A DNA stretch of 64,000 nt from Mycobacterium fragae. GTDB lineage: Bacteria; Actinomycetota; Actinomycetes; Mycobacteriales; Mycobacteriaceae. Below, in pieces: positions 19,929 to 32,536 of the stretch. How positions within the stretch are numbered: position 1 is the stretch's first letter; every line of letters begins with the position of its first letter. A program made the translations under genes and the position numbers. Under the pieces are notes generated by a model that had not been told where the DNA came from, did no database searches, and saw only the letters and a program-made list of their open reading frames with translations. Location of the stretch: contig NZ_LQOW01000018.1 of the NCBI RefSeq assembly GCF_002102185.1, positions 1 through 64,000 on the forward strand, written 5' to 3'.

Positions 19929-22900
19929 CAGTAACTCGCGAAGCGGAACCCGCCGCCACCAAAGACGCCGTCCGCGACGTGCAGGTGGCGCGCTGGGTCG
20001 CGACGATCGCCGGGCTGATCGGATTCGTACTGTCGGTCGCTACCCCGCTGCTACCTGTGGTGCAGACCACCGCAACACTGAGCTGGCCGCAACATGGCCA
20101 GATGAATAACGTGACCGCGCCGCTGATTTCGCAGACGCCGGTCGCGATGACGGTCACTGTGCCGTGCAGCGTGGCTAAGGCGATGCCGCCGAAGGGCGGG
20201 CTGGTGCTGGGCACTGCACCCAAACAAGGCAGAGACGCCACACTCGACGGTTTGTTCGTGAACGTCACCGCCCAGCGGGTGGACGTCACCGACCGCAACG
20301 TGGTGATCGCCAGCGTGCCGCGCAGCCAGCTGAGCGGCCCGGGATGTTCCCGCATCGAAGTCACCTCTACCCACGCAGGCACCTTCGCCACGTTCGTCGG
20401 ACTGCCCGGGCCGGCCGGAGCGCCGTCGGGCTTCGACGACCCCAACCTGCGCCCGCAGATCGTCGGCGTGTTCACCGATATGACCGGGCCCGCGCCGCCG
20501 GGGCTGCAGCTGTCAGCCACCATCGACACCCGATTCTCCACCAGGCCAACGATTCTCAAGCTCACCGCGATGGTGCTGGCGATCGCGGCCACTATCGTCG
20601 CGCTGGTCGCGCTGTGGCGGCTGGACCAAATGGACGGCCGCCGTATGCGCCGCCTCATCCCGGCCAGTTGGCGATTCTTCACCTGGACCGACGCCACGGT
20701 GATCGTCGCGTTCCTGCTGTGGCATGTCATCGGTGCCAACTCCTCCGACGACGGCTACATCCTGGGCATGGCCCGCGTCGCCGATCACGCCGGCTACATG
20801 TCCAACTACTTCCGATGGTTCGGCAGCCCCGAGGACCCGTTCGGCTGGTACTACAACCTGCTTGCGCTGATGACCCATGTCAGCGACCAAAGCATCTGGA
20901 TTCGGTTGCCAGACTTGGTCGCCGGGCTGGTGTGCTGGCTCCTGTTGTCCCGCGAGGTACTGCCTCGGCTTGGCCCGGCTGTGGCGTCCAGCAAGCCCGC
21001 GATGTGGGCGGCGGCCATGGTGTTGCTGGCGGCGTGGATGCCGTTCAACAACGGTCTGCGGCCCGAGCCGATCATCGCGCTCGGCTCGCTGATCACCTAT
21101 GTGCTGATCGAACGGTCCATGCGGTACAGCCGGCTGACGCCGGCCGCGCTGGCCGTCGTCACCGCGGCGTTCACACTCGGCGTGCAGCCCACCGGGCTGA
21201 TCGCGGTGGCGGCGCTGGTTGCCGGCGGTCGACCCATCCTGCGAATTCTGGTCCACCGGCATCGTTTGGTCGGCACCTGGCCGTTGGTGGCCCCGATGCT
21301 GGCAGCCGGGTTCGTGGTGCTGACCGTGGTGTTCGCCGACCAGACACTGCGAGCAGTGTTGGAAGCCACCAGGATTCGCGGCGACATCGGGCCCAGCCAA
21401 GCGTGGTACACCGAGAACCTGCGCTACTACTATTTGATCCTGCCCACGGTGGACGGCTCGCTGTCGCGCCGGTTCGGGTTCCTGATCACCGCGCTGTGCT
21501 TGTTCACTGCGGTGTTTATCATGTTGCGACGCAAGCGGGTTCCCGGCGTGGCTCGCGGGCCGGCGTGGCGTCTGATGGGCGTCATCTTCGGCACCATGTT
21601 CTTCCTCATGTTCACCCCCACCAAATGGGTGCACCACTTCGGGTTATTCGCTGCGGTGGGGTCGGCGATGGCCGCGCTGACGACGGTGCTGGTGTCGCCG
21701 GCCGTGCTGCGCTGGTCGCGCAACCGGGTGGCGTTCCTTGCCGCGGTCATGTTCGTTCTGGCGCTGTGCTTCTCGTCCACGAACGGCTGGTGGTATGTGT
21801 CCAGCTACGGTGTGCCGTTCAACAGCACAATGCCGCGGATCGATGGAATCACGATCAGCACAATATTTTTCGTATTGTTTGCAATCACTGCGTTGTATGC
21901 GGTCTGGTTGCACTTCGCGTCGCGCGAAGCCGGGGAGGGCCGCGTGGCACGCGCACTGACCGCGGCGCCGGTGCCGCTGGCGGCCGGCTTCATGGTGTTG
22001 GTGTTTGTCGCATCGATGGTGATCGGTGTGGTACGCCAGTACCCGACCTACTCCAATGGCTGGGCCAACCTGCGGGCCTTCACCGGTGGCTGCGGCCTGG
22101 CGGATGACGTACTGGTCGAGCCCGACACCAACGCCGGCTTCATGACGTCGTCGCCCGGTGACTACGGCCCGCTGGGCCCACTGGGCGGAGTGAATCCGGT
22201 CGGGTTCGCTCCCAACGGCGTGCCGGATCACACTGTCGCCGAGGCGGTTCGGATAGTGAACCCGCCGCAGCCAGGGACTGACTACGACTGGAACGCGCCG
22301 ACGAAGCGGAAAACACCCGGTACCAACGGATCGACGGTGCCGCTGCCGTACGGTCTGGATCCCAACCGGGTTCCGGTGGCCGGCAGTTACACGACCGGTC
22401 CGCAGCAGCAAAGCATTCTCAAGTCAGCCTGGTACCAGTTGCCCCGCCCGGACGACGGGCATCCGCTGGTGGTGGTGACCGCGGCGGGCAAGATCGCCGG
22501 CAACAGCGTGTTGCACGGCCACAGCGACGGTCAGACTGTGGTCCTGGAATACGGCCAGCCTGGCCCCGGTGGGCAGCTGCTGGCCACCGGGCGGCTGGTG
22601 CCCGACGACCTGTATGGCGAGCAGCCCAAGGCGTGGCGCAATCTGCGCTTCCCCCGCGCGAAGATCCCCGCGGACGCGACCGTCGTCCGGGTGGTGGCCG
22701 AGGACCTGTCGCTGACGCCGGAAGACTGGGTCGCGGTGACTCCGCCGCGGGTGCCGGAGTTGCGCTCGCTGCAGGAGTACGTCGGCTCGTCGCAGCCGGT
22801 GCTGATGGACTGGGCGGTGGGGCTGGCCTTCCCGTGCCAGCAGCCGATGCTGCACGCCAACGGCGTCACCGAGATTCCGAAGTTCCGCATCACGCCGGAC

Positions 22901-23146
22901 TACACCGCCAAGAAGCAGGACACCGACACCTGGGAGGACGGCGTCAACGGCGGTCTGCTCGGCATCACCGACGTGCTGCTGCGCGCGCACGTGATGGCGA
23001 CCTACCTGTCCCGCGACTGGGGCCGCGACTGGGGGTCGCTGCGCAAGTTCGACACGATCGTGCAAGCCCGCCCGGCCGACCTCGAGCTAGGGACAGCCAC
23101 CCGCAGCGGGTGGTGGTCACCGGGCAAGATCCGGATCAAGCCTTAA
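19925..23146 (+). CDS. embB: Arabinosyltransferase EmbB (ethambutol target)
   Basis: 1073 residues, partner of EmbA in arabinogalactan branching. The catalytic Asp pair is D275/D276 in [19 protein letters not shown]. Met282 matches M. tuberculosis Met306, the main ethambutol-resistance codon, and is wild type. Asp330 matches Asp354. At the position matching Gly406 there is Pro382 ([11 protein letters not shown]). The protein ends [20 protein letters not shown] 19925 overlaps the embA stop. Downstream lies a palindromic spacer (23152-23207), not a clear T-tailed terminator. Confidence 0.97.
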   Translation: MTVTREAEPAATKDAVRDVQVARWVATIAGLIGFVLSVATPLLPVVQTTATLSWPQHGQMNNVTAPLISQTPVAMTVTVPCSVAKAMPPKGGLVLGTAPKQGRDATLDGLFVNVTAQRVDVTDRNVVIASVPRSQLSGPGCSRIEVTSTHAGTFATFVGLPGPAGAPSGFDDPNLRPQIVGVFTDMTGPAPPGLQLSATIDTRFSTRPTILKLTAMVLAIAATIVALVALWRLDQMDGRRMRRLIPASWRFFTWTDATVIVAFLLWHVIGANSSDDGYILGMARVADHAGYMSNYFRWFGSPEDPFGWYYNLLALMTHVSDQSIWIRLPDLVAGLVCWLLLSREVLPRLGPAVASSKPAMWAAAMVLLAAWMPFNNGLRPEPIIALGSLITYVLIERSMRYSRLTPAALAVVTAAFTLGVQPTGLIAVAALVAGGRPILRILVHRHRLVGTWPLVAPMLAAGFVVLTVVFADQTLRAVLEATRIRGDIGPSQAWYTENLRYYYLILPTVDGSLSRRFGFLITALCLFTAVFIMLRRKRVPGVARGPAWRLMGVIFGTMFFLMFTPTKWVHHFGLFAAVGSAMAALTTVLVSPAVLRWSRNRVAFLAAVMFVLALCFSSTNGWWYVSSYGVPFNSTMPRIDGITISTIFFVLFAITALYAVWLHFASREAGEGRVARALTAAPVPLAAGFMVLVFVASMVIGVVRQYPTYSNGWANLRAFTGGCGLADDVLVEPDTNAGFMTSSPGDYGPLGPLGGVNPVGFAPNGVPDHTVAEAVRIVNPPQPGTDYDWNAPTKRKTPGTNGSTVPLPYGLDPNRVPVAGSYTTGPQQQSILKSAWYQLPRPDDGHPLVVVTAAGKIAGNSVLHGHSDGQTVVLEYGQPGPGGQLLATGRLVPDDLYGEQPKAWRNLRFPRAKIPADATVVRVVAEDLSLTPEDWVAVTPPRVPELRSLQEYVGSSQPVLMDWAVGLAFPCQQPMLHANGVTEIPKFRITPDYTAKKQDTDTWEDGVNGGLLGITDVLLRAHVMATYLSRDWGRDWGSLRKFDTIVQARPADLELGTATRSGWWSPGKIRIKP

Positions 23147-23151
23147 CCGGT

Positions 23152-23207
23152 CGAACGTCGAGTTGTTGCACGGTTTTTCGCGTTTGCGTGCAATAACTCC
23201 ACGCTCG
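23152..23207. repeat. Long intergenic palindrome, copy 2 of a dispersed element
   Basis: Two 21-nt arms (23152-23172 and 23187-23207) are complementary at 18 of 21 positions, around a 14-nt T-rich loop (GTTTTTCGCGTTTG). It begins 6 nt after the embB stop, so it could end embCAB transcription. It is clearly related to the palindrome at 1727-1789. Confidence 0.7.
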
Positions 23208-23221
23208 GCAGTCATCGCGCG

Positions 23222-23227
23222 TAGTTT
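23222..23227 (+). promoter_or_regulatory. -10 box TAGTTT of the RDD gene (leaderless)
   Basis: TAGTTT matches TANNNT and ends 6 nt before ATG 23234. Confidence 0.5.
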
Positions 23228-23233
23228 GCGGCA

Positions 23234-23734
23234 ATGACCGAACAACCGGCGGCGGGCGAGGCCCGGCGTCAGTGGAGGGAAGCGCACGGGGTACTTGGGA
23301 CGCTGCCGAAAGACGCGTATACCCCGTGGATCAGACGTGTCGCGGCCTGGATCGTCGACTACGTTCTGTTCCTTGTAGTCGCTGCCACTTGCGGGGTGAT
23401 CGTCGGCCTAATCGACTCTGCGACGGGCGGCTCGGCGCCGGAACGCATTATCCAGCCGCTCCTTTATCTGCTGGTGGTGGCGTTTTTCATCTGGAACTGG
23501 GGCTACCGCCAGGGGACCACCGGCTCGACGATCGGCAAGTCGCTGCTGAGGTTCAAGGTGGTCGGTGAACGGGACGGCCAGCCCATAGGCTTCGGCAGGT
23601 CGATAGTGCGCTATTTTGCACACTTCCTGGACGCGATCATCTTCAACATCGGCTACCTGTTGCCGTTGTTCACCGCCAAGCGCCAGACGATCGCCGACAT
23701 GGTCATGGACACCGTCTGCCTGCCCACCGGTTAG
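23234..23734 (+). CDS. RDD-family membrane protein
   Basis: 166 residues. RDD hallmarks are present: an R-x-x-A-W-x-x-D opening ([18 protein letters not shown]), a second helix ([20 protein letters not shown]), the [12 protein letters not shown] segment that leads into the third helix, and [13 protein letters not shown] at the end. RDD proteins are small polytopic proteins of mostly unknown function, some acting as Na+/H+ antiporters. In M. tuberculosis this place holds other genes (atsH, fadE35, an IS), so this is a lineage-specific neighbour. Its stop overlaps the accD4 stop tail to tail (TTAG). Confidence 0.85.
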   Translation: MTEQPAAGEARRQWREAHGVLGTLPKDAYTPWIRRVAAWIVDYVLFLVVAATCGVIVGLIDSATGGSAPERIIQPLLYLLVVAFFIWNWGYRQGTTGSTIGKSLLRFKVVGERDGQPIGFGRSIVRYFAHFLDAIIFNIGYLLPLFTAKRQTIADMVMDTVCLPTG

Positions 23735-25284
23735 ACCGGGATCAGGCCGTGCTTGCGGCCGACGCGCCAATACAACTGCTTGTCACGCAATATGTGCAGC
23801 GACTTGCGCAGCAGCAGGCGGGTGTCGTGCGGTTCGATGACCCCGTCGATGTAGCCGCGCTCGGCGGCGGTCCACGGGATTGCCATGTTGAGGTTGTAGC
23901 CCTCGATGAAGTCCTTCTTGATCGCCTGCGCCTCGGGCGTGGTGGGGTCGGGGAACCGCTTCATCAACAGCTGCGCAGCCCCCTCCGCGCCGATCACCGC
24001 GATACGCGCGGTGGGCCACGCGAAGTTGAAGTCGGCCGTCAGCTGCCGGGATCCCATCACGGCGTATGCGCCGCCGTAGGACTTGCGCACCGTGATCGTC
24101 ACCTTGGGCACGTCGGCTTCGACGACCGCGTAGAGGAATCGTCCGCCGCGCTTGATGATGCCGTTCTTCTCCTGCTGGACACCCGGCAGGAATCCCGGGG
24201 TATCGACGACGAACACCAGCGGGATGTCGAACGCATCGCAGAACCGGACAAACCGCGCCGCCTTGTCGGAGGCCTCGTTGTCGATCGAGCCGGACAGATG
24301 CATGGGCTGGTTGGCCACCACCCCGACCGGGCGCCCGTCGACGCGGGCATACCCGGTGATGATCGCCGGCCCGGCTTGCGCTGCGACATCGAGGAAGTCG
24401 CCGTCGTCGAAGATGCGCAGCAGGATCTCATGCATGTCGTAGGCCATGTTGTCGGAGTCCGGCACGATCGAGTCGAGCTCCAGATCGGTCGGCGTGATCT
24501 CCGGCTCCAGCCCCGGGTTGACGATCGGCGGCCGGTCGAAACAGTTCGACGGCAGGAACGACAAGAAGTCACGCACGTACTGGAACGCCGCTGCCTCGGA
24601 TTCGACCACCTGGTGGATGTTGCCGTAGCGGGCCTGGGCGTCGGCTCCGCCGAGCTCGTCGAGACTGACCTCTTCACCGGTGACTTCCTGGATCACATCC
24701 GGACCGGTGACGAAGAAGTAGCCTTGGTCACGCACCGCGACCAGGAGGTCGTCCTGGATGGGCGAATACACCGCTCCCCCAGCGCATTTGCCCAGGATGA
24801 TGGAGATCTGCGGTACCAAGCCGGAGAGCATCTCGTGACGGCGGCCCAGCTCGGCGTACCAGGCCAGCGAGGTGGCGGTGTCCTGGATGCGAGCCCCCGC
24901 GGAGTCGTTGATGCCGATGATCGGGCAGGCCACCATCGCGCACCACTCCATCAAATGCGCGACCTTGCGGCCGAACATCTCGCCCACCGAGCCTTGAAAC
25001 ACGGTCTGGTCAGTGGAGAACACCCCGACCGGCCGACCATTGATGGTGGCGCGACCGGTGACCACGCCGTCGCCGTAGAGCGCGTTGGGGTCGCCGGGAG
25101 TGCGGGCCAGCGCCCCGGTCTCCAAAAAACTGCCCGGGTCCACCAGTTCGTGGACGCGGGCGCGGGCGCTCGGGAGGCCCTTCTTGTCCCTCCTGGCGAT
25201 CGCCTTCGGATCGCCGGGTTCCTTGGCCAGTTCCAGCTTTTCGTGCAGTTCGGCCAGCAGTTCGGCCGTGGTCTTGGTGGTCAC
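23731..25284 (-). CDS. accD4: Acyl-CoA carboxylase beta subunit AccD4
   Basis: 517-residue carboxyltransferase (crotonase fold in two halves). It carboxylates the long acyl-CoA (C24-C26) extender that Pks13 condenses with the meromycolate, working with the biotinylated AccA3 and with AccD5/AccE5 encoded elsewhere. Acyl-CoA-site glycines are in [12 protein letters not shown] and [11 protein letters not shown]; the C-half carries [11 protein letters not shown] and [16 protein letters not shown], the paired oxyanion holes. ATG 25284 overlaps the pks13 stop by 4 nt, so accD4 is the last gene of the fadD32-pks13-accD4 operon. Confidence 0.95.
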   Translation of the reverse strand: MTTKTTAELLAELHEKLELAKEPGDPKAIARRDKKGLPSARARVHELVDPGSFLETGALARTPGDPNALYGDGVVTGRATINGRPVGVFSTDQTVFQGSVGEMFGRKVAHLMEWCAMVACPIIGINDSAGARIQDTATSLAWYAELGRRHEMLSGLVPQISIILGKCAGGAVYSPIQDDLLVAVRDQGYFFVTGPDVIQEVTGEEVSLDELGGADAQARYGNIHQVVESEAAAFQYVRDFLSFLPSNCFDRPPIVNPGLEPEITPTDLELDSIVPDSDNMAYDMHEILLRIFDDGDFLDVAAQAGPAIITGYARVDGRPVGVVANQPMHLSGSIDNEASDKAARFVRFCDAFDIPLVFVVDTPGFLPGVQQEKNGIIKRGGRFLYAVVEADVPKVTITVRKSYGGAYAVMGSRQLTADFNFAWPTARIAVIGAEGAAQLLMKRFPDPTTPEAQAIKKDFIEGYNLNMAIPWTAAERGYIDGVIEPHDTRLLLRKSLHILRDKQLYWRVGRKHGLIPV

Positions 25285-28200
25285 CTGGCCGCTTTCTCCT
25301 CAGCTTCGATCTTGTTGAGTGCCTGGGTCATATGCGCGCCGACCTTGGCGATGATCGGCTCGTCGATGGCCTGGATGTGCTCTCCGCCGATGTGCACGAT
25401 CTCCAAATCCGAGACGTAGTCGCCCCAGCCGCCGTCGGGTTGGCGGGTGGCGTAACGCGGCTCGAACATGATCGCGTCGTCGTGGTAGCGGTCGGCCATG
25501 TAGAGCGTGACATGACCGTCGTAGGGCTGGATTCGGGCGGTGTCGATCGCCCGGTTGTCCAGATACGACGTGCGCTGGTGCTCGATGATGCCGCCGGGGA
25601 TCTGCACGCCGCTCTGTTTGACCGCCTCCAGGACGAACTTGACCTGACCCTCGTCGTCGAGTTCTTCGAGTTGCTCGTAAGGGATTTCGGGGATCTCGAC
25701 GTTGAAGGTCCGCTCCGCGAAGCGGGCGTAGCGCTCCCAGCGCTTGCGGATCTCCTCCTTGGTCTGCGGGATCTCCTCACCGGCACGCACGGCGTCGATG
25801 AGCCCGACGAATGGCACGTCACAACCCTGTTGCTTCAGCCCGATCGCGCAGGCGTAGGCCAGCACCCCGCCCAGCGACCAGCCGACGAGGATGAACGGGC
25901 CGTCTCCCTGCAGCTCGCGCAGTTTGGGAACGTACTGGCGGGCCCGTTCCTCGATGGTGCCTTCGACGCGCTCGAGGCCGTACATCGGGATGTCGGGCGG
26001 CAAGCGATTCAGCAGCGGCTCGTACACCACGGTCGACCCGCCGGCCGGATGGAACACGAATACCGGCGGCTTGGTGGAACCCTCGGGTCGCGCCCTCAGG
26101 GTGCGCACGAAGCCGTCGATCTGACCGGCCTCCAGATGTTCGCGGACCGTGGTCGCCAGCTCCTCGATAGTGGTGGCGGCTTTGACGTCCTCGGCGGTGA
26201 TCGGTCCTTCAGCGCGTTCGGAAAGCCGCTGCGCCATCTTGGTTGCGGCGTCGTCGTCCAGCTTGGGCAACGGGTTGAAGATGCCGCCCGGGGACTTTCC
26301 GGTGACGATCGCCCAGGTGGCAAAGGTGACCCGCTCAGCGGCATCACGCGGCGGCACATCGGAACCCAGCGCTTCGGCGACGGCCTGCTGGTTGAGCGCC
26401 TGCGCGGCCGCGACCAGGTTCGGTTGTGCTGCAGGGCCTTCCGGCCTGGTCGGCGGCGGCGGGATCGGGGCGTCCGACGGCGGCGCCTGCGGATCGGGCG
26501 CGGGCGCCACCACCGAAGCCGGTGTCGCGCCGGACAGCAACGCAGCCTGCTCCTTGGCGATCTCCTCGGCCGTCTGCGTCTTCTGGTGCTCGTGCAACTG
26601 CTCGACCTCGTCGCGGTGCTCGATCGCGTAGAGGATCAGCTGCTCGACGTTGTAGAGGTTGGCGTCGCGGACGGCCTGCAGCTGGATCGGCGGCAGGTCG
26701 AAGTCGTACTCGACGCGGTTCTTGATCCGCACCGCCATCATCGAGTCGAGACCCAGCTCGATCAGCGGCACCTCCCATGGCAGATCCTCGGGCTCATACC
26801 CCATGGCCATCGACACGATGGCGGCCAGCCGATCGTGCACGGTTTCGCCGGAATCCGGTGACCACCTCTGCAAGCCCCCACTGATTTGCCGCGCGGTGAG
26901 GCTGTCGGTCAGCGTGCCGGCATCATCCTCGGGCTCGGCAACCTCTGGCTCGGCGGCCACAACGGGAGCCGTCGCCGTGACTGCGGCGCCCGCACCGACC
27001 GCCGTCGGCAACACTGAGGCTTGCCCGGCCCGCGATACCAGCGCGTCGTAGACCAGCGTGAAGGACTCGTCGATGCGGGCGTGCACCTGCACGGCCGCCC
27101 CGCCGGGATGCCGCGTCAGCGTCGTCACCAGACGGGCACCGTCGCCCGGCACCGCCCGCTGCTCGGAAGCCGTCAACTGGGCATCCGGGAACACCTGTGC
27201 CGCAGCCGCTTTCACCAAGGCAGCCAGGTCGGTCTCGCCGCGGGGCGCGTATTCCCACACGTGCCGGCCATCGGGCGTCGCGACGTGGTTACCGGGCATC
27301 ATGACCGACGCGTCACCGGAGAAGTGCGCGTCCAGCCAATGCTCCTTGCGACGGAACCGGGTCGGCGGGATGTTCGCGTAGTCCTCGGGTCCCGACGCGC
27401 GGCTGAACAGGGTCCGCACGTCGAGGTCGTGCCCGTACACGAACAGCTGCGCCATCGCCGAGGTCATCGCGTCGACCTCGTCTTGTTTGCGCGCCAGCGT
27501 CGGAATCAGTTGCGCATCAGGCAAACCCGCGGCGGCGGTGGTCAAGCCGACCTGCATCAACGCCACCGGGTTGGGCGCGAGCTCCAAGAACGTGGTGTGG
27601 CCGCTCTCGACAGCGTTGCGGATGCCGTGCGTGAAATACACCGAATGCCGCAGGCCCTTCTTCCAGTACTCCACGTCGTGGATCGGCTCACCGCCGGGGC
27701 GGATGTAGCTGCCCTCGTGCACGGTGGAGAAGTAACCGCAGGTCAGCGGCATGGGATGGATGCCCTGCAGGTCCGCGGTGAACTCGCCGAGCAGCGGGTC
27801 CATCTGCGCGGTGTGGCTGGCGCCCTTGGTCTGGAACTTGCGGGCGAAGCGGCCCTCGGCTTCACAGCGGGCGATGATCGCGTCGACCTGTTCGGGCGGC
27901 CCGCCGATCACGGTCTGAGTCGGAGCGGCATAGACGCAGACCTCCAGATCCGGGAAGTCGGCGAAGACCGTCTTGATCTCGTCGGCGGAGTACTCCACCA
28001 GCGCCATCAGCCGGATGTACTCACCGAAAAGCATCGCCTCGCCCTCGCCCATCAGCCGTGCGCGCGGGACGATGATGCGGACGGTGTCGCGCAGCGAGAG
28101 CCCGCCGGCGAAGTAGGCGGCTCCCGGTTCGCCCAGCGACTGGCCAACCACCGCAGCGGGTTTGGCGCCGTGATGGCGGAGCAACTCGCCCAGCGCGATC

Positions 28201-30578
28201 TGGATTGCGAAGATCACCAGTTGGACGGCTTCAATGGGGTATTCGACGGTGTCGCCCGTGTAGTCCACCGCGTCGTCGAGGATCATCTCGAGAATGGAGA
28301 CGCCGCGCTCGTCTTGGATCAGGGCGTCGATCTTGTCGATCCACTCGGCGAAGACCGGGTTGCGCAGGTACAGGTTCTTGCCCATCTTGCGGTGCTGCGC
28401 ACCGAATCCGGCCAGCACCCACACCGGGCCGTTGGTCACCGGCCCGTCAACGCTGTACACGTTGGGCCGCGACTTGCCTTCGGCGATCGCGCGCAGCCCC
28501 TTGATCGCTTCCTCATGGTCATGAGCCAGCACCACCGCTCGTGAGCGGCCGTGATTGCGCCGCGACAGCGATCGGCCGATCGACTCCAGCGACGACGCCT
28601 GGCCTTCAGGGCTTTCCATCCAGTCGGCGAGCTCCGCGGCGGCGGCCTTCTTACGGGACGTCAAGAACGCCGACACCGCCAGAGGCACCAGCGGGGTGGG
28701 CTGCTCGGAGGCCGCCAGCTCTTGGGCCGCTGCCTCTTTGAGCCGCTTGGCTTCCTCGGTCATGCCGGGCAGTTCGGGTTCGGTCTCGACCGCCGGCACA
28801 GCGCCTTCTTCCTCGATGAATTCGCCGTACTCGTCGAAGCGCACCCCGCCGACATACTCGACATGCTTTTCCTCGGCGGGCGCTTCGGGCGCGTCCGACG
28901 ACTCCGGTTCGGGCTCGCGCTCGATGACGTCGCGCGGCAGCACTTCGCGCAGCACCAGGTGGGCGTTGGCGCCACCGAACCCGAAGCTCGACACGCCCGC
29001 GATCGCATAGCCGCTGTAGCGGGGCCAATCAGCAACGGTATCAAGTACTTTCAGATGCGAGGCGTCGAAGTCGATGTACGGGTTGGGCCCGGCGTAGTTG
29101 ATCGACGGCGGCAACTTGTCGTGCTGCAGCGCGAGCACCATCTTGGCCAGGCTGGCCGCGCCGGCCGCCGACTCCAGGTGTCCGATGTTGGTTTTGATCG
29201 CGCCCAGCAGCGCCGGCTTGTCGGCCGGACGTCCGCGGCCCACGACCCGGCCCAGCGCCTGCGCCTCGATCGGGTCACCCAGCACGGTGCCGGTGCCGTG
29301 CGCCTCGATGTAGTCGACGGTGCGCGGGTTGATGCCGGCGTCCTTGTAGGCCCGGCGCAGCACGTCGGCCTGCGCGTCGGGGTTGGGGGCGATCAGCCCG
29401 TTGGAGCGGCCGTCGTGGTTGACCGCGCTGCCGGCGATCACCGCCAGGATCTGGTCGCCGTCGCGACGGGCGTCGTCGACCCGCTTGAGCACCAGCATCC
29501 CGCCGCCCTCGGAGCGGGTGTAGCCGTCGGCGTCGGAGGAGAACGACTTGATCCGGCCGTCCGGCGCGAGCACCTGGCCGATCTCGTCGAAACCGAGGGT
29601 CACCGCCGGGGTGATCAGCGCGTTGACGCCGCCGGCGACCGCCACGTCGCACTCTCCGCTGCGCAGCGCCTGCACCGCCTGGTGGGCCGCGACCAGCGAG
29701 CTCGAGCAGGCGGTGTCGATCGCCACCGACGGACCGTGGAAGTCGTAGAAGTACGAGACGCGGTTGGCGACAATCGAACTCGCCGTCCCGGTGATCGCAT
29801 AGGGGTGCGTGACGGTCGGGTCCGACATCGCCAGGAAGCTGTAGTCGGCGACGGACGTGCCGATATAGACGCCGACGGCCTCGCCGCGCAGGCTCGACGC
29901 GGGGATGCGGGCGTGCTCGAGCGCCTCCCAGGTCAGCTCCAACGCCATCCGCTGCTGCGGGTCGATGTTGTCGGCTTCGGTCTTCGAGAGCGCGAAGAAC
30001 TCGGAGTCGAAGCCCTTGATGTCTTTCAGGTAGCCGCCGCGGGTGCGGGCCTTCTTGATGAGTTCGGCCAGCCGCGGCTCCTCCATGAACTCCGACCAGC
30101 GGCCCTCGGGCAGATCGGTGATCGCGTCGCGACCCTCCAGCAGCGCCTGCCAGGTCTCCTCGGGGCTGTTCATATCGCCCGGGAACCGGGTGGCCAGGCC
30201 CACCACGGCGATGTCGACCCGTTCGACCGGCCCGCTGCGGGTCCAGTCAAAGTCGTCCGCGTCCGCGGTATCTTCCTCGGGGTCGCCCTCGACGATCCAG
30301 GTGGCCAGCGATTCGATCGTCGGATGCTCGAACGCGGCGGCAATCGACACCGTCACACCCGTGCGGTCCTCGATGTCGGCGGCCATCGCCACCGCGTCGC
30401 GCGAGGACAGACCCAACTCCACCATCGGCGTGGCCTCGTTGATGGTGTCGGGCGACTGCCCGGTGGCTTTCGCGACCCAGTTGCGCAGCCACGCCCGCAT
30501 CTCGGGGACGCTCATGTCGGTGCGGGCGGCCTTGACCGCCCCGTCGGTTGGTGCCGAATCGGTGTCGATATCAGTCAT
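25281..30578 (-). CDS. pks13: Polyketide synthase Pks13 (mycolic acid condensase)
   Basis: 1765 residues in the order ACP-KS-AT-ACP-TE. N-terminal ACP: phosphopantetheine Ser59 in [12 protein letters not shown]: Cys291 in [10 protein letters not shown], followed by EAHGTGT and KTNIGHLE with the two His. AT: Ser814 in [11 protein letters not shown]-terminal ACP: Ser1279 in [12 protein letters not shown]: Ser1568 in [10 protein letters not shown]. It joins a meromycoloyl chain, loaded by FadD32, to the carboxyacyl extender made by AccD4, giving the beta-keto mycolate that the TE transfers to trehalose. A Pro/Ala linker (~1370-1410) precedes the TE. ATG 30578 gives a start 4 nt after the fadD32 stop; longer readings would run into fadD32. 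Confidence 0.97.
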   Translation of the reverse strand: MTDIDTDSAPTDGAVKAARTDMSVPEMRAWLRNWVAKATGQSPDTINEATPMVELGLSSRDAVAMAADIEDRTGVTVSIAAAFEHPTIESLATWIVEGDPEEDTADADDFDWTRSGPVERVDIAVVGLATRFPGDMNSPEETWQALLEGRDAITDLPEGRWSEFMEEPRLAELIKKARTRGGYLKDIKGFDSEFFALSKTEADNIDPQQRMALELTWEALEHARIPASSLRGEAVGVYIGTSVADYSFLAMSDPTVTHPYAITGTASSIVANRVSYFYDFHGPSVAIDTACSSSLVAAHQAVQALRSGECDVAVAGGVNALITPAVTLGFDEIGQVLAPDGRIKSFSSDADGYTRSEGGGMLVLKRVDDARRDGDQILAVIAGSAVNHDGRSNGLIAPNPDAQADVLRRAYKDAGINPRTVDYIEAHGTGTVLGDPIEAQALGRVVGRGRPADKPALLGAIKTNIGHLESAAGAASLAKMVLALQHDKLPPSINYAGPNPYIDFDASHLKVLDTVADWPRYSGYAIAGVSSFGFGGANAHLVLREVLPRDVIEREPEPESSDAPEAPAEEKHVEYVGGVRFDEYGEFIEEEGAVPAVETEPELPGMTEEAKRLKEAAAQELAASEQPTPLVPLAVSAFLTSRKKAAAAELADWMESPEGQASSLESIGRSLSRRNHGRSRAVVLAHDHEEAIKGLRAIAEGKSRPNVYSVDGPVTNGPVWVLAGFGAQHRKMGKNLYLRNPVFAEWIDKIDALIQDERGVSILEMILDDAVDYTGDTVEYPIEAVQLVIFAIQIALGELLRHHGAKPAAVVGQSLGEPGAAYFAGGLSLRDTVRIIVPRARLMGEGEAMLFGEYIRLMALVEYSADEIKTVFADFPDLEVCVYAAPTQTVIGGPPEQVDAIIARCEAEGRFARKFQTKGASHTAQMDPLLGEFTADLQGIHPMPLTCGYFSTVHEGSYIRPGGEPIHDVEYWKKGLRHSVYFTHGIRNAVESGHTTFLELAPNPVALMQVGLTTAAAGLPDAQLIPTLARKQDEVDAMTSAMAQLFVYGHDLDVRTLFSRASGPEDYANIPPTRFRRKEHWLDAHFSGDASVMMPGNHVATPDGRHVWEYAPRGETDLAALVKAAAAQVFPDAQLTASEQRAVPGDGARLVTTLTRHPGGAAVQVHARIDESFTLVYDALVSRAGQASVLPTAVGAGAAVTATAPVVAAEPEVAEPEDDAGTLTDSLTARQISGGLQRWSPDSGETVHDRLAAIVSMAMGYEPEDLPWEVPLIELGLDSMMAVRIKNRVEYDFDLPPIQLQAVRDANLYNVEQLILYAIEHRDEVEQLHEHQKTQTAEEIAKEQAALLSGATPASVVAPAPDPQAPPSDAPIPPPPTRPEGPAAQPNLVAAAQALNQQAVAEALGSDVPPRDAAERVTFATWAIVTGKSPGGIFNPLPKLDDDAATKMAQRLSERAEGPITAEDVKAATTIEELATTVREHLEAGQIDGFVRTLRARPEGSTKPPVFVFHPAGGSTVVYEPLLNRLPPDIPMYGLERVEGTIEERARQYVPKLRELQGDGPFILVGWSLGGVLAYACAIGLKQQGCDVPFVGLIDAVRAGEEIPQTKEEIRKRWERYARFAERTFNVEIPEIPYEQLEELDDEGQVKFVLEAVKQSGVQIPGGIIEHQRTSYLDNRAIDTARIQPYDGHVTLYMADRYHDDAIMFEPRYATRQPDGGWGDYVSDLEIVHIGGEHIQAIDEPIIAKVGAHMTQALNKIEAEEKAAR

Positions 30579-30582
30579 ACGG

Positions 30583-32475
30583 TCAGTCCGCCTGGTCGGG
30601 GAAGGCGTTCGGGGATGAGGTGCCGCTGCGCAAGCTGCCGTCGATGTAGGCCGCCCGGCAGGCGCGCCGCCCGATCTTGCCGCTGGAGGTACGCGGAACC
30701 GATCCCGCCTGCACCAGCAGCACATCGCGCACGGTGACTCCGTGCCGGACGGCGATGGCCGCGCGGATGTCGTCGGCGATCGGCTGGTAGTCCAGCTTGT
30801 GCGTTCCCGGCGCGCGCTCACCCACGATCACCAGCTGTTCGGAGGTGTCCTCGGGGTCGTACTTCAGCCCGGCGTGCGCGTTGTCGAACACGGCCTGGGG
30901 CAGTTGGTTGGCAGGCACCGAGAATGCGGCCACGTAACCGGTGCGCAGCGCGCGGGTGGCTTCCTGCGCCGAGTACTCCAGGTCTTGCGGGTAATGGTTG
31001 CGACCGTCGATGATGACGAGATCTTTCACCCGGCCGGTGATGTAGAGGTTGCCCTTGTAGTACGTCCCGTAGTCGCCGGTGCGAACCCACAGCCCGTCGT
31101 CGGGTGCGCCCTCGGCATGCGACGGGCTGGTCCGCGACTTGAGGATGTTCTTAAAGGTCTCCTGGCTCTCTTTTTCGCGGTTCCAGTAGCCCAGTCCCAT
31201 GTTGTTGCCGTGCAACCAGATTTCGCCGATCTGGCCGTCGGGCAGCTCGGTGGCGGTGTCGGCGTCGACGATGACCGCCCACTCGTCGACACCGACCTTG
31301 CCGGCGGAGACCTGCGTGACAGCGTTGGGCGCATCCTTGTCGACCTCGACGAACCGGTGATTGTTCAGCTCGTCCCGGTCGACATAGATGATCGTGGGAC
31401 CCTCGTCCATCGGGGTGATCGACACGAACAGCGTCGCCTCAGCCAGCCCGTAGCACGGCTTCATCACTTTTTCGTCCAGACCGAACGGCTTGAACGCCTC
31501 GGTGAACTTGCGCATCGACGCCACTGAGATCGGCTCGCTACCGTTGAGCAACGCCTTGACGTTGGACAGGTCCAGCGGCGGCTCGTCTTCCTTCGGCAAC
31601 CCACGCACCGCGGCGTGCTCGTAGGCGAAGTTGGGCGCGACGGAGTAGGTCGGTCCGGTGTCGCCGTCGGTGCCGGCAAGCGCACGCATCCAGCGAATGG
31701 GCCGGCGCACAACGGAAGCCGGCGTCATGAAGGTGTTGTGGTAGCCGAGCACCGGCGACAGCATGATCGCGATCAGGCCCATGTCGTGGAAGAACGGCAA
31801 CCAGGTCACCCCGCGGTCGCCCTCCCTGCCCTCGAAGGAGTTGAGCACCTGAACCACGTTGTGAGCCAGGTTCAGCGCGCTGATCTCGACGCCGGTCGGG
31901 GTGCGGGTCGACCCTGAGGTGTATTGCAGGTAGGCGATCGTGTCGACGGTCTCGACCGGCATCTCCCAGGTGGAGGCGACGTCGTTGGGCACCGCGTCGA
32001 CGGCGATGACACGCGGCCGCTCCTTGGCGGGGCGGCTGCGGAAGAACTTGCGGACGCCCTCGGCGGAGTCGGTGGTGGTCAGGATCGCCGCGGGGGCGCA
32101 GTCGTCGAGCACCGCGTGCAGCCGGCCGACGTGGCCCGGTTCGCTCGGGTCGAACAACGGCACCGCGATCCGACCGGAGTACAGGACGCCGAAGAACGAC
32201 ACCAGGTAGTCGAGGTTCTGCGGGCACAGGATGGCGACCCGGTCGCCCGGTTGGGTGACCTGTTGCAGCCGCGCGCCGATCGCCCGGTTACGGGCGCCGA
32301 ACTCGGCCCAGGAGATGTCGCGCGCGACGCCGTCGCGTTCGGTGGAGAAGTCCAGAAACCGGTAGGCCAGCTTGTCGCCGCGCACCGACGCCCAGCGTTC
32401 GACGTGACGGACCAGGTTGGCGTTTTCGGGGAACCTGATCTTTCCGTTCACGACGAACGGGTTGTGGTACGCCAT
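30583..32475 (-). CDS. fadD32: Long-chain fatty-acyl-AMP ligase FadD32
   Basis: 630-residue adenylate-forming enzyme that activates meromycolic acid as acyl-AMP and loads it onto the N-terminal ACP of Pks13. The phosphate-binding loop is [18 protein letters not shown]; the FAAL-type insertion motif region follows, with [11 protein letters not shown] and later [11 protein letters not shown] and [11 protein letters not shown]; the C-terminal hinge carries [17 protein letters not shown]. Start ATG 32475 has AGGAG nearby upstream. The 5' spacer holds a hairpin and two palindromes and is likely the operon promoter. Confidence 0.96.
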   Translation of the reverse strand: MAYHNPFVVNGKIRFPENANLVRHVERWASVRGDKLAYRFLDFSTERDGVARDISWAEFGARNRAIGARLQQVTQPGDRVAILCPQNLDYLVSFFGVLYSGRIAVPLFDPSEPGHVGRLHAVLDDCAPAAILTTTDSAEGVRKFFRSRPAKERPRVIAVDAVPNDVASTWEMPVETVDTIAYLQYTSGSTRTPTGVEISALNLAHNVVQVLNSFEGREGDRGVTWLPFFHDMGLIAIMLSPVLGYHNTFMTPASVVRRPIRWMRALAGTDGDTGPTYSVAPNFAYEHAAVRGLPKEDEPPLDLSNVKALLNGSEPISVASMRKFTEAFKPFGLDEKVMKPCYGLAEATLFVSITPMDEGPTIIYVDRDELNNHRFVEVDKDAPNAVTQVSAGKVGVDEWAVIVDADTATELPDGQIGEIWLHGNNMGLGYWNREKESQETFKNILKSRTSPSHAEGAPDDGLWVRTGDYGTYYKGNLYITGRVKDLVIIDGRNHYPQDLEYSAQEATRALRTGYVAAFSVPANQLPQAVFDNAHAGLKYDPEDTSEQLVIVGERAPGTHKLDYQPIADDIRAAIAVRHGVTVRDVLLVQAGSVPRTSSGKIGRRACRAAYIDGSLRSGTSSPNAFPDQAD

Positions 32476-32536
32476 TGCCGGTTTCTCCTGTCACCGCACT
32501 GCTTGGGTTGAGTCTGTGTGAGCTGCGCCGTCGGGG

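Noticed and set aside
23147..23233. Search for remnants of the insertion sequence found here in M. tuberculosis
   Set aside because: No transposase fragment or terminal inverted repeats; only the intergenic palindrome and the RDD promoter.
30579..30821. Upstream N-terminal extension of pks13
   Set aside because: It would overlap most of the fadD32 3' end in another frame; ATG 30578 begins the family-typical N-terminus directly after the fadD32 stop.
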